Shown: positions 9,087-18,132, numbered from the stretch's first letter. The stretch: 44,346 nt of DNA from Intestinibacter bartlettii (GCF_018917435.1 NZ_JAHLOQ010000028.1:1-44346), one strand, 5' to 3'. The notes: a model not told the origin generated them from the sequence alone. Program-made: numbers and translations.

Positions 9087-9121
9087 AAAAAAACTGCCCC
9101 TTTATTATAGAGGCAGTTTTT
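9087..9121 (-). terminator. Rho-independent terminator after the SGNH hydrolase gene
   Basis: On the minus strand AAAAACTGCCTC pairs with GGGGCAGTTTTT across a TATAATAAA-type loop, followed by T residues. The flanking A and T runs could let it work in both directions. Confidence 0.85.
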
Positions 9122-9141
9122 GTTTGTGATCTAATATACAT

Positions 9142-10461
9142 TTATTTTAAATTTATTACTGCTGTTTGTATATTGCTGAAGAACTTACTGCTATAGCTAT
9201 CTAGTATGTGAAGTCCATCTGTTTCGCAGTTGATTAAAAATCCATTTGATGCTACAAAACCGCTTGTTGTGTCTATAAATTTAACGTTTGATTTTGTGTT
9301 GCAGTATGCTTTTATGCTTGCATTGAAAGGATCTATTCTGTTTTTATTGTAGTTTGCTACTTGTGTGTCAGTATATCCTGCGTATCCTTTTCCAACTGGA
9401 AATACTCTTTGAACGTATACTGTTTTTCCTGCATATTTTGTAGACAATTTGTCTATTAATGTTTTTGTATCTGTTAAGTTCGATTCTCTCGAAATTCCGT
9501 TTATACCTATTAATAGCACAACTCCTTTTACGTTGCTAGCGTCTGGCATTTGTGAAAAGTTTTCTAGCCAGTAAGAAGGGAAAGCTCCTCCTTTTGCTCT
9601 TACGTAAGAGTCTTTTGCTCTTGATTGTATTGTGTTTCTTATTCTACTTGTGAAGGAATCTCCTACAAATAAGAAATTATTTAAATTTGTAACAGTTTGA
9701 GTGCCACCAGTTTGTGTTCCACCTAAAACTATATAGTTTTTTGAAACGAATGCGTAATCGTTTTTGTATATAATTTTGTACCAAGTTCCTGTTTCGTCAA
9801 CTATTTTAACTGTCATATTTTTCTCTAATTTGCCTAATATAGTTGATGAAGTGTTAGCCTCTTTTCTTACATTAAGTATGTCTGCTGTTACTGTACCTGT
9901 TTTAGTTGATGATGGTTGACTTCCATTGCTTGAACTACTATTTCCAGTGTTAGAATTGTTAGTGTTACCGTTTGCTGTGTTACTATTTGCTGTTTTTGAA
10001 ATGTAACTTGCAGATACGTATGCATAGTTTCCACTATAGATTATTTTGCACCAACCTGATTCTGTGCTTATGACTTGTACTTTTGTGCCACTTACTAAAC
10101 TTCCTCTAACTGCATATCCTGTTCCTGGTCCACTTCTAACATTTAAGAAGTTGCATCCTGTAACGTATCCTTCTGATGTTACTTCATTGTAGATACTAGA
10201 TACATATTGAGCCGAAACATATCCATCAGTATTTTTGTAATTTAGTTTCAGCCAAGTTCCTGTTTTCCCTGTTATTTTTACAGTGTTTCCTTGTACCAAC
10301 TGTCCTATAACAGAATAAGTCGAAGCTGGTCCACTTCTAACATTTAATGCTGTTGCCGTAACTGTTCCTGACACAGATGAGTCAGCATAAGTAACGACTT
10401 TAAACCCAATCGTGACGATTAAACTCAATGATATCGCCAGAGAAATCAATTTCTCTTTCAT
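9142..10461 (-). CDS. Secreted three-SH3b-domain SGNH/GDSL hydrolase
   Basis: 439 residues. A Sec signal peptide (MKEKLISLAISLSLIVTIGF, cleavage likely after VTYA near 26) is followed by three bacterial SH3 (SH3_3) repeats at about 31-92, 95-155 and 188-245, each with the ALNVRSGP/FLNVRSGP/ILNVRKEA signature. An Asn/Ser/Gly-rich linker separates repeats 2 and 3. The C-terminal half (about 258-439) is an SGNH hydrolase: block I VGDSF with the catalytic Ser, block III IGINGIS, block V DGLHILD with the Asp and His. SH3b domains usually bind peptidoglycan, so the enzyme probably acts on cell-wall polymers, for example as an O-acyl esterase. That substrate is inferred. ATG 10461 follows GCGGGGAA. 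Confidence 0.9.
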   Translation of the reverse strand: MKEKLISLAISLSLIVTIGFKVVTYADSSVSGTVTATALNVRSGPASTYSVIGQLVQGNTVKITGKTGTWLKLNYKNTDGYVSAQYVSSIYNEVTSEGYVTGCNFLNVRSGPGTGYAVRGSLVSGTKVQVISTESGWCKIIYSGNYAYVSASYISKTANSNTANGNTNNSNTGNSSSSNGSQPSSTKTGTVTADILNVRKEANTSSTILGKLEKNMTVKIVDETGTWYKIIYKNDYAFVSKNYIVLGGTQTGGTQTVTNLNNFLFVGDSFTSRIRNTIQSRAKDSYVRAKGGAFPSYWLENFSQMPDASNVKGVVLLIGINGISRESNLTDTKTLIDKLSTKYAGKTVYVQRVFPVGKGYAGYTDTQVANYNKNRIDPFNASIKAYCNTKSNVKFIDTTSGFVASNGFLINCETDGLHILDSYSSKFFSNIQTAVINLK

Positions 10462-10766
10462 AACATTCCCCGCTTTCTTATTTAGTTTTTAATATAGCGT
10501 TAAATAATATAAATTTTTTTGAAATACAATTGTATCCAAAGGATATATTTTAACAATGAAACATTATACATTATTTTTTCCATATTTTCTTTAAAAATAA
10601 GCATTTTTTTCATTTTATACCTAATATTATGATAAATTCCTTTATTTATATATAATTTTCTTCCTTTATCTTCAATTTTCCTCCATCTATTTGCCATTTT
10701 ATTATTAATTTTTTAATAGTGTTGCCCTTCCATTTTGCCATTAATCCATAAGCCTCAATAATTACT

Positions 10767-10795
10767 TTGATAAAAACATATAATCCATGTATAAT
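10767..10795 (+). promoter_or_regulatory. Promoter of the cvfB-like gene
   Basis: TTGATA (10767-10772), 17 bp spacer, TATAAT (10790-10795). The in-frame ATG at 10787 lies inside this promoter and so cannot be the start codon. That supports the downstream TTG start at 10841. On the other strand, the intergenic region 10462-10766 shows no feature I can support. Confidence 0.8.
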
Positions 10796-10840
10796 AGGGA
10801 TATAATAATAGGTAGTACTTGCGGAAAAGGAGATAAAACT

Positions 10841-11683
10841 TTGATAAGATTAGGTGAATACAATAAATTAATAGTAAAAAGAGAGACGAATTTCGGATAT
10901 TTCGTTGGTGAAGAAGGATCAAACTCAAATGATGATGTTCTATTACACAACAGACTTCTTAATAAACAAAAAGTAGAAATTGGCGATGAGATAGAAGTTT
11001 TCATTTATATGGATTCTGAAGGTAGACTTTCTGCTACTTTAGAATATCCAAAAGCAAAATTAGGCGATATCGCATACTTAAAAGTAGTTGCACACACTAA
11101 AATAGGTAGTTTCGTGGACGTTGGACTTCCTAAAGATATCTTAGTTCCTTTCAAACAACAAACTTTTGAAATGACTAAAGGACAAAGATACTTATTCTAC
11201 ATATATCTTGATAAAACAGGAAGACTTGCAGCAACAACTGACATTTTCCCATATTTATCAACAGAATCTGATTACAAAATTGGCGATACTGTAGAAGGTA
11301 TAGTTTACGGATTCCAAACTAACAACACAGCTATGTTATGCGTTGACAACAAATACGATGCAATAATATTAAACAATGAATATTTCACAGAATTAAACAT
11401 CGGTGACAAACTTGAAAACTTAAGAGTTATAAAAATATATGAAGACGGAAAATTAGGTCTTTCTCCAAGAGGTGAAAGAGCGACAGAATTAGATACTCTT
11501 GAAAAATCAATAATGAGCTACTTAGAAGGTAACGACGGTTTCATGAGATTTAACGATAAATCTTCTCCAGAAGAAATCAAAACAGTATTTAACTCAAGTA
11601 AGAAAAACTTCAAAAGAGCACTTGGTGTTTTAATGAAGAAAAACCTTATAACTCAAGACGCAGACGGATGTCACAGAGTTTAG
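10841..11683 (+). CDS. cvfB: CvfB-family S1 RNA-binding protein
   Basis: About 280 residues with tandem S1-type OB folds (IRLGEYNKLIVKRETNFGYFVGE is the characteristic first strand set; later DIAYLKVVAHTKIGSFVDVGLPKDILVP and IGDTVEGIVYGFQTNNTAML). A C-terminal winged-helix (ALGVLMKKNLITQDADG) follows. This is the CvfB/YitL architecture, a conserved RNA-binding regulator. The TTG at 10841 is chosen because AAGGAGAT stands 6 nt upstream and an upstream ATG (10787) falls within the promoter. Monocistronic, closed by a strong terminator. Confidence 0.92.
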   Translation: MIRLGEYNKLIVKRETNFGYFVGEEGSNSNDDVLLHNRLLNKQKVEIGDEIEVFIYMDSEGRLSATLEYPKAKLGDIAYLKVVAHTKIGSFVDVGLPKDILVPFKQQTFEMTKGQRYLFYIYLDKTGRLAATTDIFPYLSTESDYKIGDTVEGIVYGFQTNNTAMLCVDNKYDAIILNNEYFTELNIGDKLENLRVIKIYEDGKLGLSPRGERATELDTLEKSIMSYLEGNDGFMRFNDKSSPEEIKTVFNSSKKNFKRALGVLMKKNLITQDADGCHRV

Positions 11684-11700
11684 ATTAAATCATATAACTA

Positions 11701-11748
11701 AAAAAGGATGCCAGAAATAGACCCATATCTATTTTCAGCATCCTTTTT
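11701..11748 (+). terminator. Rho-independent terminator after cvfB
   Basis: AAAAAGGATGCCAGAAATAG pairs with a near-exact inverse (CTATTTTCAGCATCCTTTTT) across a short loop, ending in a T run. The flanking A run makes it potentially bidirectional, serving the leftward aldo/keto reductase gene too. Confidence 0.9.
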
Positions 11749-11829
11749 AATATTAAAAATTCTCTTTAAAAAATATTTTTTTGATATTATAAAAATTCTT
11801 TTTTTCGCACGTTTAAGTTTATTTATATT

Positions 11830-12954
11830 TTATTTATCTAATAATTCTTCAGTCACACGTTCTAATTGTTCTATTATATGAATATGTTGAGGGCAAACAG
11901 CTTCACATTCACCACATTGAAGACATTCTGATGCTTGTTTTCTGCCATGACCACCAACTAACCATCCTTCTTGATGTTGTGCTGCTGCTTTGTTTCCATA
12001 TAATATAAGTTGATTTAAAGCTGTGAATGATCCAGAAATTCCTATTTCATTTGGACAGACTTTTGCACAATAATTACATACTGTACATGGAATGATGTCT
12101 ATTTTGCTTAATTCTTCTTGAGCTTTTTCGATAACTTTCATTTCTTCTTCTGATAAACCTTTGAAATCTTTCATATATGATAGATTGTCTTCCATTTGTT
12201 CAACATTACTCATTCCTGATAAAACAGTGATTACTCCATCTAAGTTTGCAACAAATTTGATTGCCCATGATGCAACTGATACATCAGGATTTGCTTGTTT
12301 AAATAAATTTGCGACACTTTCTGGAGGAGTCGCCAACATACCACCTTTTACAGGTTCCATAATTACAACTTCTTTGCCATATTTTCTAGCCATTTCATAA
12401 CATGCTTTTGATTGTATAGCAGGATTTTCCCAGTCAGCATAATTTATTTGTAATTGAACAAATTCCATTTCTGGATGTGATTTTAATATTTCTTCTAACT
12501 CTTCTGGTGTTGAGTGGAAAGAAAAACCTATATGTTTAATTAAACCTTCTGCTTTCTTTTCTTGAACAAAACTCCACATATCGAATTTATCGAAAAATTG
12601 TGTACGGCTTTCACCTAAGTTGTGTAAAAGGTAGAAGTCAAAATATCCTGCACCTGTTTGTTTTAAAGATGTTTCAAACTGTGCAATAGCTTCTTCTCTT
12701 GTATTACAATTTATCCAAGCTGCATTTTTAGTAGCAAGTTGATAAGATTCTCTTGGATATCTTTCAACTAATGCTTGTCTTATCGCATCTTCACTGCCTG
12801 CATATGCCCATGCTGTATCGAAATAAGTAAATCCAGCATCTAAAAATTTATCAACCATTACTTTAGTTTGTTCAACATCGATTTTTTCGTCTTTCATTGG
12901 TAGACGCATTAATCCAAACCCTAATTTTTTAATATTCTCTCCTAAATTACTCAT
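11830..12954 (-). CDS. Aldo/keto reductase with C-terminal 4Fe-4S ferredoxin domain
   Basis: 374 residues. The N-terminal 270 residues form an AKR barrel: GFGLMRLPM, the catalytic Asp and Tyr in DTAWAYAGSE, the catalytic His in YLLHNLGES. The C-terminal 90 residues carry ferredoxin-type cysteines CTVCNYCAKVCP and CLQCGECEAVCP, indicating 4Fe-4S clusters. Such fusions are common in anaerobes and probably link aldehyde or ketone reduction to ferredoxin; substrate unknown. Start ATG 12954 (MSNLGENIKK) has GGGGGAGGAAG upstream. The earlier in-frame ATG at 12999 lies at the predicted transcription start and is rejected. Transcribed alone from a MerR-type promoter. Confidence 0.92.
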   Translation of the reverse strand: MSNLGENIKKLGFGLMRLPMKDEKIDVEQTKVMVDKFLDAGFTYFDTAWAYAGSEDAIRQALVERYPRESYQLATKNAAWINCNTREEAIAQFETSLKQTGAGYFDFYLLHNLGESRTQFFDKFDMWSFVQEKKAEGLIKHIGFSFHSTPEELEEILKSHPEMEFVQLQINYADWENPAIQSKACYEMARKYGKEVVIMEPVKGGMLATPPESVANLFKQANPDVSVASWAIKFVANLDGVITVLSGMSNVEQMEDNLSYMKDFKGLSEEEMKVIEKAQEELSKIDIIPCTVCNYCAKVCPNEIGISGSFTALNQLILYGNKAAAQHQEGWLVGGHGRKQASECLQCGECEAVCPQHIHIIEQLERVTEELLDK

Positions 12955-13006
12955 CTTACTTCCTCCCCCAATATTAACTAACATCTCTTTAATTACCATT
13001 TTTTAC

Positions 13007-13037
13007 AATATGCTACTTAGAGTGCACTCCAAGTCAA
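13007..13037 (-). promoter_or_regulatory. MerR-type promoter and operator of the aldo/keto reductase gene
   Basis: On the minus strand TTGACT (13032-13037) and CATATT (13007-13012) are separated by 19 bp instead of 17. The spacer contains the palindrome CTTGGAGTGCACTCTAAG (13016-13033, one mismatch). A long spacer filled by a dyad of this form is the hallmark of promoters activated by MerR-family regulators. No MerR gene lies in this window, so the regulator would act in trans. Confidence 0.75.
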
Positions 13038-13080
13038 TAGTTTTTTTCAAAAATAAGTAGATAAAATACAAAAAAACTAT

Positions 13081-13131
13081 ACTTATACCTCATTTTAATA
13101 GTAATACAATTTCCTATGTATTATAAAAAAA
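13081..13131. repeat. 51-bp intergenic repeat, copy A (degenerate)
   Basis: Aligns without gaps to 29366-29416 and 42141-42191. The conserved core is AATTTCCTATG-n-TTATAAAAAAA. The first part differs more: TTATACCTC replaces the TTATCCACA of the other copies. It lies between the alcohol dehydrogenase terminator and the MerR-type promoter. Confidence 0.65.
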
Positions 13132-13195
13132 TTCACTTCATTCATAGCACCAATGACTTTGTCCGTTTACCAGGCTAATAAGTTTAAAATTAAAG

Positions 13196-13238
13196 AGGCA
13201 TATTACAAAATAAAACTTTTATATCTTGCAATACGCCT
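13196..13238 (-). terminator. Probable terminator after the alcohol dehydrogenase gene
   Basis: On the minus strand AGGCGTATTGCAA pairs with TTGTAATATGCCT across a loop of about 17 nt, followed by a modest T-rich tail (CTTTAATTTT). Confidence 0.6.
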
Positions 13239-13285
13239 AACATTCTTGCTAATTATTTTTCTATATTAAAATAAATCTACTTATT

Positions 13286-14443
13286 TTACCCATTATATGC
13301 AGTTTTGTATAATTCTAATATTGATTCAACTGTACAAGGTCTTGGGTTTCCTCCTGTACAAACATCATCAAATGCACTTTGAGCTAAAGCTGGTAAATCT
13401 TCTTCTTTAACATCTATTTCTTTTAAAGTTTGAGGAATTTCTACATCTTTAGATAATTGTTTTACTGCATCTATAGCAGCTTTTTTGTATTCGTCTGGAG
13501 TCATTTCGTCAACACCTTCAACACCCATAGCTCTTGCGATTTCTCTGAATTTTTCTCCAGTATAATCTTTGTTGTATTCCATTACATATGGAAGTAATAC
13601 TGCATTTGCAACACCATGAGGAGTATCATAAAATGCACCTAGTGGATGCGCCATACCATGAACAACACCTAGTCCAACGTTTGAAAATGCCATACCAGTT
13701 ACATATTGACCTAAAGCCATGTCTTCTCTACCTTTTGGGTCATTTTCAACTGCTGCTCTTAATGATCTTGCTATAACTTTTATAGCCATTAAGTTTAATG
13801 TATCAGCAAGTTCCCATGCACCTAAAGTTGTGTAGCCTTCTATTGCATGAGTTAAGGCATCCATACCTGTTGATGCTGTTAATCCTTTTGGCATACTTGC
13901 CATCATGTCTGGGTCTACAACTGCTACTTTTGGTATATCTTTAGGGTCTACACAAACAAATTTTCTTTGTTTTTCAGTATCAGTTATAACGTAATTTATT
14001 GTTGTTTCGGCAGCAGTCCCTGCAGTAGTAGGCACTGCTATCATTGGAACACTTGGATTTTTAGTTTCTGCAACACCTTCAAGACTTACTACATCTTCAA
14101 ATTCTGGGTTGTTTGCTATCATTCCTATTCCTTTTGCAGTATCTATTGGTGAACCCCCACCTATAGCTATTATGTAATCTGCACCAGATTTTTTAAATAC
14201 TTCAAGTCCAGCCTTAACAGTTTTTACACTTGGGTTAGGTTCAACATCATTAAATATTTCATATTCTAAATTATCTTTATCTAATAAATCTGTAACTTTT
14301 GCTACAACACCGTGTTTGCATAAAGATTTTCCAGTAACAATTAAAGCCTTTTTAAATCCTCTTCCTTTAATTTCACCTGGTATTTCATTTATTGCTCCTT
14401 TTCCATGGTAAGAAACTTCATTTAATATAAATCTGTTTGCCAT
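13286..14443 (-). CDS. fucO: Iron-containing alcohol dehydrogenase (lactaldehyde reductase-like)
   Basis: 385 residues, the usual length for group III iron alcohol dehydrogenases. Visible features are the nucleotide-binding GGGSPIDTAKGI, PTTAGTAAE, the metal-binding region GMDALTHAIEGY, HGMAHPLGAFYDTPHG (two more metal His) and CTGGNPRP near the end. Overall it is close to FucO/1,2-propanediol oxidoreductase. The likely reaction is NADH-dependent reduction of lactaldehyde or another aldehyde, but the family is broad and the substrate is not certain. ATG 14443 has GAGGAGATG upstream at slightly long spacing. No fucose or propanediol genes are adjacent. Confidence 0.9.
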   Translation of the reverse strand: MANRFILNEVSYHGKGAINEIPGEIKGRGFKKALIVTGKSLCKHGVVAKVTDLLDKDNLEYEIFNDVEPNPSVKTVKAGLEVFKKSGADYIIAIGGGSPIDTAKGIGMIANNPEFEDVVSLEGVAETKNPSVPMIAVPTTAGTAAETTINYVITDTEKQRKFVCVDPKDIPKVAVVDPDMMASMPKGLTASTGMDALTHAIEGYTTLGAWELADTLNLMAIKVIARSLRAAVENDPKGREDMALGQYVTGMAFSNVGLGVVHGMAHPLGAFYDTPHGVANAVLLPYVMEYNKDYTGEKFREIARAMGVEGVDEMTPDEYKKAAIDAVKQLSKDVEIPQTLKEIDVKEEDLPALAQSAFDDVCTGGNPRPCTVESILELYKTAYNG

Positions 14444-14510
14444 ATCTAGTTCATCTCCTCAAAATTTTTCATCAATTTAATATAATTCTTACCCTACAAT
14501 TGTAGCTTTT

Positions 14511-14536
14511 TTGAATGATAAATTTATGTCATTCAA
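14511..14536. promoter_or_regulatory. Inverted repeat upstream of the alcohol dehydrogenase gene
   Basis: TTGAATGA (14511-14518) and TCATTCAA (14529-14536) form a perfect 8-bp-arm inverted repeat with a 10-bp centre, about 70 bp upstream of the start codon. It may be an operator; it does not match the Rex consensus. Nothing else is supported in the 14444-14786 interval. Confidence 0.45.
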
Positions 14537-14786
14537 AGTCGTTCACCCTTTTTTATCACTTCTTATCCCTTTTTTATATTTGCTTTAATTTTTTCCTAAT
14601 CTGCATACAATGTGCTTTGATACAAATTTAAATTTTGACAAAAAAATACCCTTAGTCATTAGTTTTTTTATAACAATCAAGTATATTTTATAAGTTTTAT
14701 ATTATTATCTTGAATTTATATTAATAAATTAGTAAATCTATTTTTAAATTTTCTTGTATTATATCTCTGATATCTAATTACATAAA

Positions 14787-15884
14787 CTACATAACTGTAT
14801 CTAAATTATCTTTATCTAAACCTAACTTAGCCAAAGTCAATCCTTCTGCATAAAAATCAGTTTTAAGAAGACTAGATGCAAGCACAATTATAGCATCTAT
14901 ATTTGGTGTTTTAACCCCTAATGCTTTACCTAAATCTGACCAGAAAACAAGTCCTGTCGATATATCTTCTGTGAAATAACGAGAAGTAACACTAACAGGT
15001 CCTTTTATTTGTGTGAATACTGGGCTCGTGTTAAAGTGTTCTTGTAAAGTTTTTTCATCTTGTGAGAAATATCCTCTGTTTTGTCTTGCTTCTAATGCTC
15101 CTTCTACTTCAAATCCAAGTGCTCTACCAAGAGCTATTCTCTCTTTTTCAACAGCTTCTAATACGTTTATAGTATGCTCTGTTATTCCCTCTCTATAAAG
15201 CCAAAACTCTCCACCAGAAAAGTCTATTCTTCCCGCATTTAATAGACATGGTCCCGGGTGAACTTCAGGGTTTCCATTTTCTAAATTAACTTGTAGTATA
15301 TTTTTAGCAGGTACAAAACATTCATATAATTTCTTGCAAACTTCGAATACTTCTTCATTATCACTTGATGGATAAGCTGCTAAATATACTTTTTTTGCTC
15401 TTAAATAAAGTTCTATTTTTCCAGATTCAACAATAGCTCTCGTTCCATATGTTAATGTATTTGTTTCAGCTATTTTGAAACGCTTGTTTATTCCCATTTT
15501 TTTAGCTTCATTTACAAATCTTACAGGGGCCATGCATGCAGCACAATTTATAAGTATAATTTGATTTTCATTTACTACAGGTGCAAGTATTCTCGCAAAA
15601 TACTCTATTGCAACTCCTGGCGCTACTACCATTACAACCTTAGCACCTTTTATAACTTCATTTATATCTTTGCTAATTGTGTCTATTTCAATAAATTTTC
15701 CTTCATCTTCTTCACAAGAATCTATTTGCCCTTCATAAAGGTAAAGTCCGCCCTCTTTTTTTATAACATCTAAGTTCTTACAAAATTTATCACTTTCAAA
15801 TAAACTTACTTCAAATCCCCTTTCTTTCAAATCTGCACATGCAGTAAGTCCACCATTACCTGCTCCAACTATTGCTACTTTCAT
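14787..15884 (-). CDS. NAD/NADP octopine/nopaline dehydrogenase family protein
   Basis: 365 residues. An N-terminal Rossmann domain begins MKVAIVGAGNGGLTACADL with the GxGxxG nucleotide loop. The C-terminal octopine-dehydrogenase domain carries NPEVHPGPCLLNAGRI, containing the His conserved as catalytic base in opine dehydrogenases. Family members reductively condense an amino acid with a 2-oxo acid; the substrates here are unknown. ATG 15884 follows AGGAGGG at 6 nt. It stands alone, divergent from the GntR gene. Confidence 0.85.
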   Translation of the reverse strand: MKVAIVGAGNGGLTACADLKERGFEVSLFESDKFCKNLDVIKKEGGLYLYEGQIDSCEEDEGKFIEIDTISKDINEVIKGAKVVMVVAPGVAIEYFARILAPVVNENQIILINCAACMAPVRFVNEAKKMGINKRFKIAETNTLTYGTRAIVESGKIELYLRAKKVYLAAYPSSDNEEVFEVCKKLYECFVPAKNILQVNLENGNPEVHPGPCLLNAGRIDFSGGEFWLYREGITEHTINVLEAVEKERIALGRALGFEVEGALEARQNRGYFSQDEKTLQEHFNTSPVFTQIKGPVSVTSRYFTEDISTGLVFWSDLGKALGVKTPNIDAIIVLASSLLKTDFYAEGLTLAKLGLDKDNLDTVM

Positions 15885-16017
15885 CTAAAACCCTCCTAAT
15901 GTTTTCGATTAAAACTATTTTTAGTATTGACAGTATTCTTTATCTTAATCAATTTTTATAATTTTTTTCATACTACAGCTTATCAATTTCCATTTTAAGT
16001 ATATATTTTAATTGCGT

Positions 16018-16053
16018 TTTTGTATTATTTGTATTACTATATATAATACAAAA
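16018..16053 (+). promoter_or_regulatory. Promoter with GntR/YtrA-type operator
   Basis: TTTGTATTA-n7-TAATACAAA (16028-16052) is a perfect 9-bp-arm inverted repeat. It spans the TATAAT (16042-16047) of a promoter whose likely -35 is TTGTAT at 16020-16025. A third half-site, TTTTGTATTAT, precedes it at 16018-16028. The position just before a YtrA-type GntR gene suggests autorepression. Confidence 0.65.
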
Positions 16054-16092
16054 GTTAATTATTTCCATATACTTATATAAAGGAGGTCTATT

Positions 16093-16485
16093 ATGATTTT
16101 GAAGTTAAATTTTGAAAACGAGATTCCAATATATGTTCAACTTAGAAACCAAATTGTTATGGCAATAGCGCATGGTGACTTATCTCAAGGCGAAAAACTC
16201 CCTACTATAAGAAACCTTGCAGAAGATCTTGGCATAAACAATATGACTGTCAACAAAGCCTATGCAATGTTGAAACAAGAAGGTTTTATATCAATTGATA
16301 GAAGACATGGTGCAAAGGTAAACCCCATCTTAACGCCTGATTTTGAGTTTAAGGAAAAACTTGAGGACGACTTATCTCTCGTTATTTCTGAGGCTGAAAT
16401 TAGGGGCATGAAAAAAGATGAGTTTATGAAAATATGTGAAAATATTTTTGATTCAATGAAAAAATTAAAACCACAAGAAAAATAG
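16093..16485 (+). CDS. GntR family transcriptional regulator, YtrA subfamily
   Basis: 130 residues. A winged helix-turn-helix of the GntR type occupies residues 10-75 (PIYVQLRNQIVMAIAHGDLSQGEKLP, TIRNLAEDLGINNMTVNKAYAML). The short C-terminal tail of about 50 residues has no large effector domain, which is the YtrA class usually located beside ABC transporters or membrane proteins. SD AAAGGAGG precedes ATG 16093. The next gene encodes a membrane protein 111 bp downstream, its likely target. An inverted repeat over its own promoter suggests autoregulation. Confidence 0.92.
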   Translation: MILKLNFENEIPIYVQLRNQIVMAIAHGDLSQGEKLPTIRNLAEDLGINNMTVNKAYAMLKQEGFISIDRRHGAKVNPILTPDFEFKEKLEDDLSLVISEAEIRGMKKDEFMKICENIFDSMKKLKPQEK

Positions 16486-16596
16486 TATACAGAAGTATGC
16501 AATAAAATTAGCAAAAGAAATTTAGACAATAATTTTTAAAATTACATGTTTAATAAATTTAAATATGTTAATAATCTATGAAAGGTGGTCATCCTT

Positions 16597-18039
16597 ATGT
16601 TTTTATTTAGAATCATTATGGATTCTTGTTTATTTATTACTTTCATCGCCATATTTGCAACTTTACGCTCTGCAAATAAACCAAAGAAAAACATGTTTAT
16701 GGCGGTTACTTTGCCATATGATGTTTTAGACAGTGATTTTATAAAGGAAATGCAAAAAGAATATAAATCTATGTGCAACAAAGTTTATTTACTTATGCTA
16801 ATTACGGCAATACCTTGTGCATTTCCTTTTTGGATTTTTAATAATATCATGGTCTATATTTTTTATTTCATGATATGGTGTTTAGGTTTTGCCTATTATG
16901 GAATAACACCATTCAAACTTATGAACCGTAAAGTCAAAGCCGAAAAAGCTAAAAATGGATGGTTTGTCGGTGAAAAAAAGGTAGTTTATTGTGACACAAA
17001 AACAACTTTATTAAAAAACTCTATGCCAATAAGCAACAAATATTTTTTAATACCAATTTTAATAGGAGTTATACCTCTAATAATATCTATTAAAAATTTT
17101 TCACCTGAGAATATAGCATTTTTAGTAGTTGCAATACTAAACCTAGGGTTAATTCTACTACTGTTTTATATTGCTAAAATATTTAATAAAAATAAATTAA
17201 AAACATATAGTACAGATTCTGAGATTAATTTTATCTTAAATAAGGCTGAAAAACGAATGGTATCTATATATTTCTTGATAAATGCTATTATTGAATCACT
17301 TATTGTTATTGTTTTTTATCTAGCACTTTTTGAATATATAGACATCAAATTTTTAAATATAATAGTAGTTTCTACACTTGTATTATCAAGTATTGTAGCC
17401 CTAGGATTTATATATATTAAGAAAAAAATAAGCGACTTAGATGAAGAACTAACTTCTAAGAATAAGAACTCTGAAATTATAGTAGATGACGATGATTACT
17501 GGATTGATGGTATTTATTATTACAACCCTAACGACTCTAGCAAAATGGTAAGTAGTCGTTTTGGATACAATATGACTTATAATATGGCCACAAAGCACGG
17601 TTATTTTATGGTTAAAAAGCTAGATAAAATAGTATTAATAGGAACTTTCATACTTATGATAATTTTAATGGTACCTGCTGAAATTTCAAATAGCAGTATT
17701 ACATTTAGCGATAATACACCTAATATAAGTATTTCATCTTTTCCATATTCTTATGAATTAGATTATGATGATATCGAAAGTGTAACTTTAACAAGTGAAC
17801 CAATATCATTCACACTTAGAACTAATGGTATTGGCACTGAGACAAAGTGTATAGGTAACTTTAAAAGTGATAAATACGGTAAATGTAGAGTTTATCTTTA
17901 TTTTGAAAATGAAGATGATAACCCTCCATATATCGTAGCCAAATTAAAAAATAGTAAGTATAACTACTTACTTTACAATACAAAGGACGATAAACAAACA
18001 CAAGAAATCTATTCTAAATTATCAAACAAAATAGATTAA
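16597..18039 (+). CDS. DUF1648/DUF5808-type integral membrane protein
   Basis: About 480 residues. The first 350 contain several hydrophobic spans: one at the N-terminus, two near 70-110, a pair at about 150-195, two more near 225-275 and one at about 350-370. FMAVTLPYDVLDSDFI is DUF1648-like. DYWIDGIYYYNPNDSSKMVSSRFG resembles DUF5808 (the YyNPnD motif). After the last span, a roughly 100-residue extracytoplasmic tail resembles a bacterial PH-like domain. The domain calls are by memory of the families. The ATG at 16597 is chosen, 8 nt after AAAGGTGG; an in-frame GTG at 16585 overlaps that SD. Function is unknown; the pairing with a YtrA-type regulator suggests an envelope-stress or bacteriocin-immunity-like role by analogy with SdpI, which is inference. 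Confidence 0.8.
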   Translation: MFLFRIIMDSCLFITFIAIFATLRSANKPKKNMFMAVTLPYDVLDSDFIKEMQKEYKSMCNKVYLLMLITAIPCAFPFWIFNNIMVYIFYFMIWCLGFAYYGITPFKLMNRKVKAEKAKNGWFVGEKKVVYCDTKTTLLKNSMPISNKYFLIPILIGVIPLIISIKNFSPENIAFLVVAILNLGLILLLFYIAKIFNKNKLKTYSTDSEINFILNKAEKRMVSIYFLINAIIESLIVIVFYLALFEYIDIKFLNIIVVSTLVLSSIVALGFIYIKKKISDLDEELTSKNKNSEIIVDDDDYWIDGIYYYNPNDSSKMVSSRFGYNMTYNMATKHGYFMVKKLDKIVLIGTFILMIILMVPAEISNSSITFSDNTPNISISSFPYSYELDYDDIESVTLTSEPISFTLRTNGIGTETKCIGNFKSDKYGKCRVYLYFENEDDNPPYIVAKLKNSKYNYLLYNTKDDKQTQEIYSKLSNKID

Positions 18040-18074
18040 CATTAAAACCACTATAAATATTATATTTTCAATCA

Positions 18075-18102
18075 AAAAGACACAAATAATTGTGTCTTTT
18101 TT
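18075..18102 (+). terminator. Terminator after the GntR-membrane protein operon
   Basis: AAAGACACAA-ATAA-TTGTGTCTTT followed by further T residues; a compact, perfect hairpin. Confidence 0.9.
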
Positions 18103-18132
18103 AATCTATTTTTTAAATTATATTCAGCATCA

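Noticed and set aside
10500-10697. 65-codon ORF on the minus strand upstream of the SGNH gene
   Set aside because: No ribosome-binding site, Lys/Ile-rich sequence as expected from AT-rich DNA, and no recognisable family.
10787-10840. ATG at 10787 as start of the CvfB-like protein
   Set aside because: It lies in the spacer of the promoter at 10767-10795; the TTG at 10841 has a proper SD.
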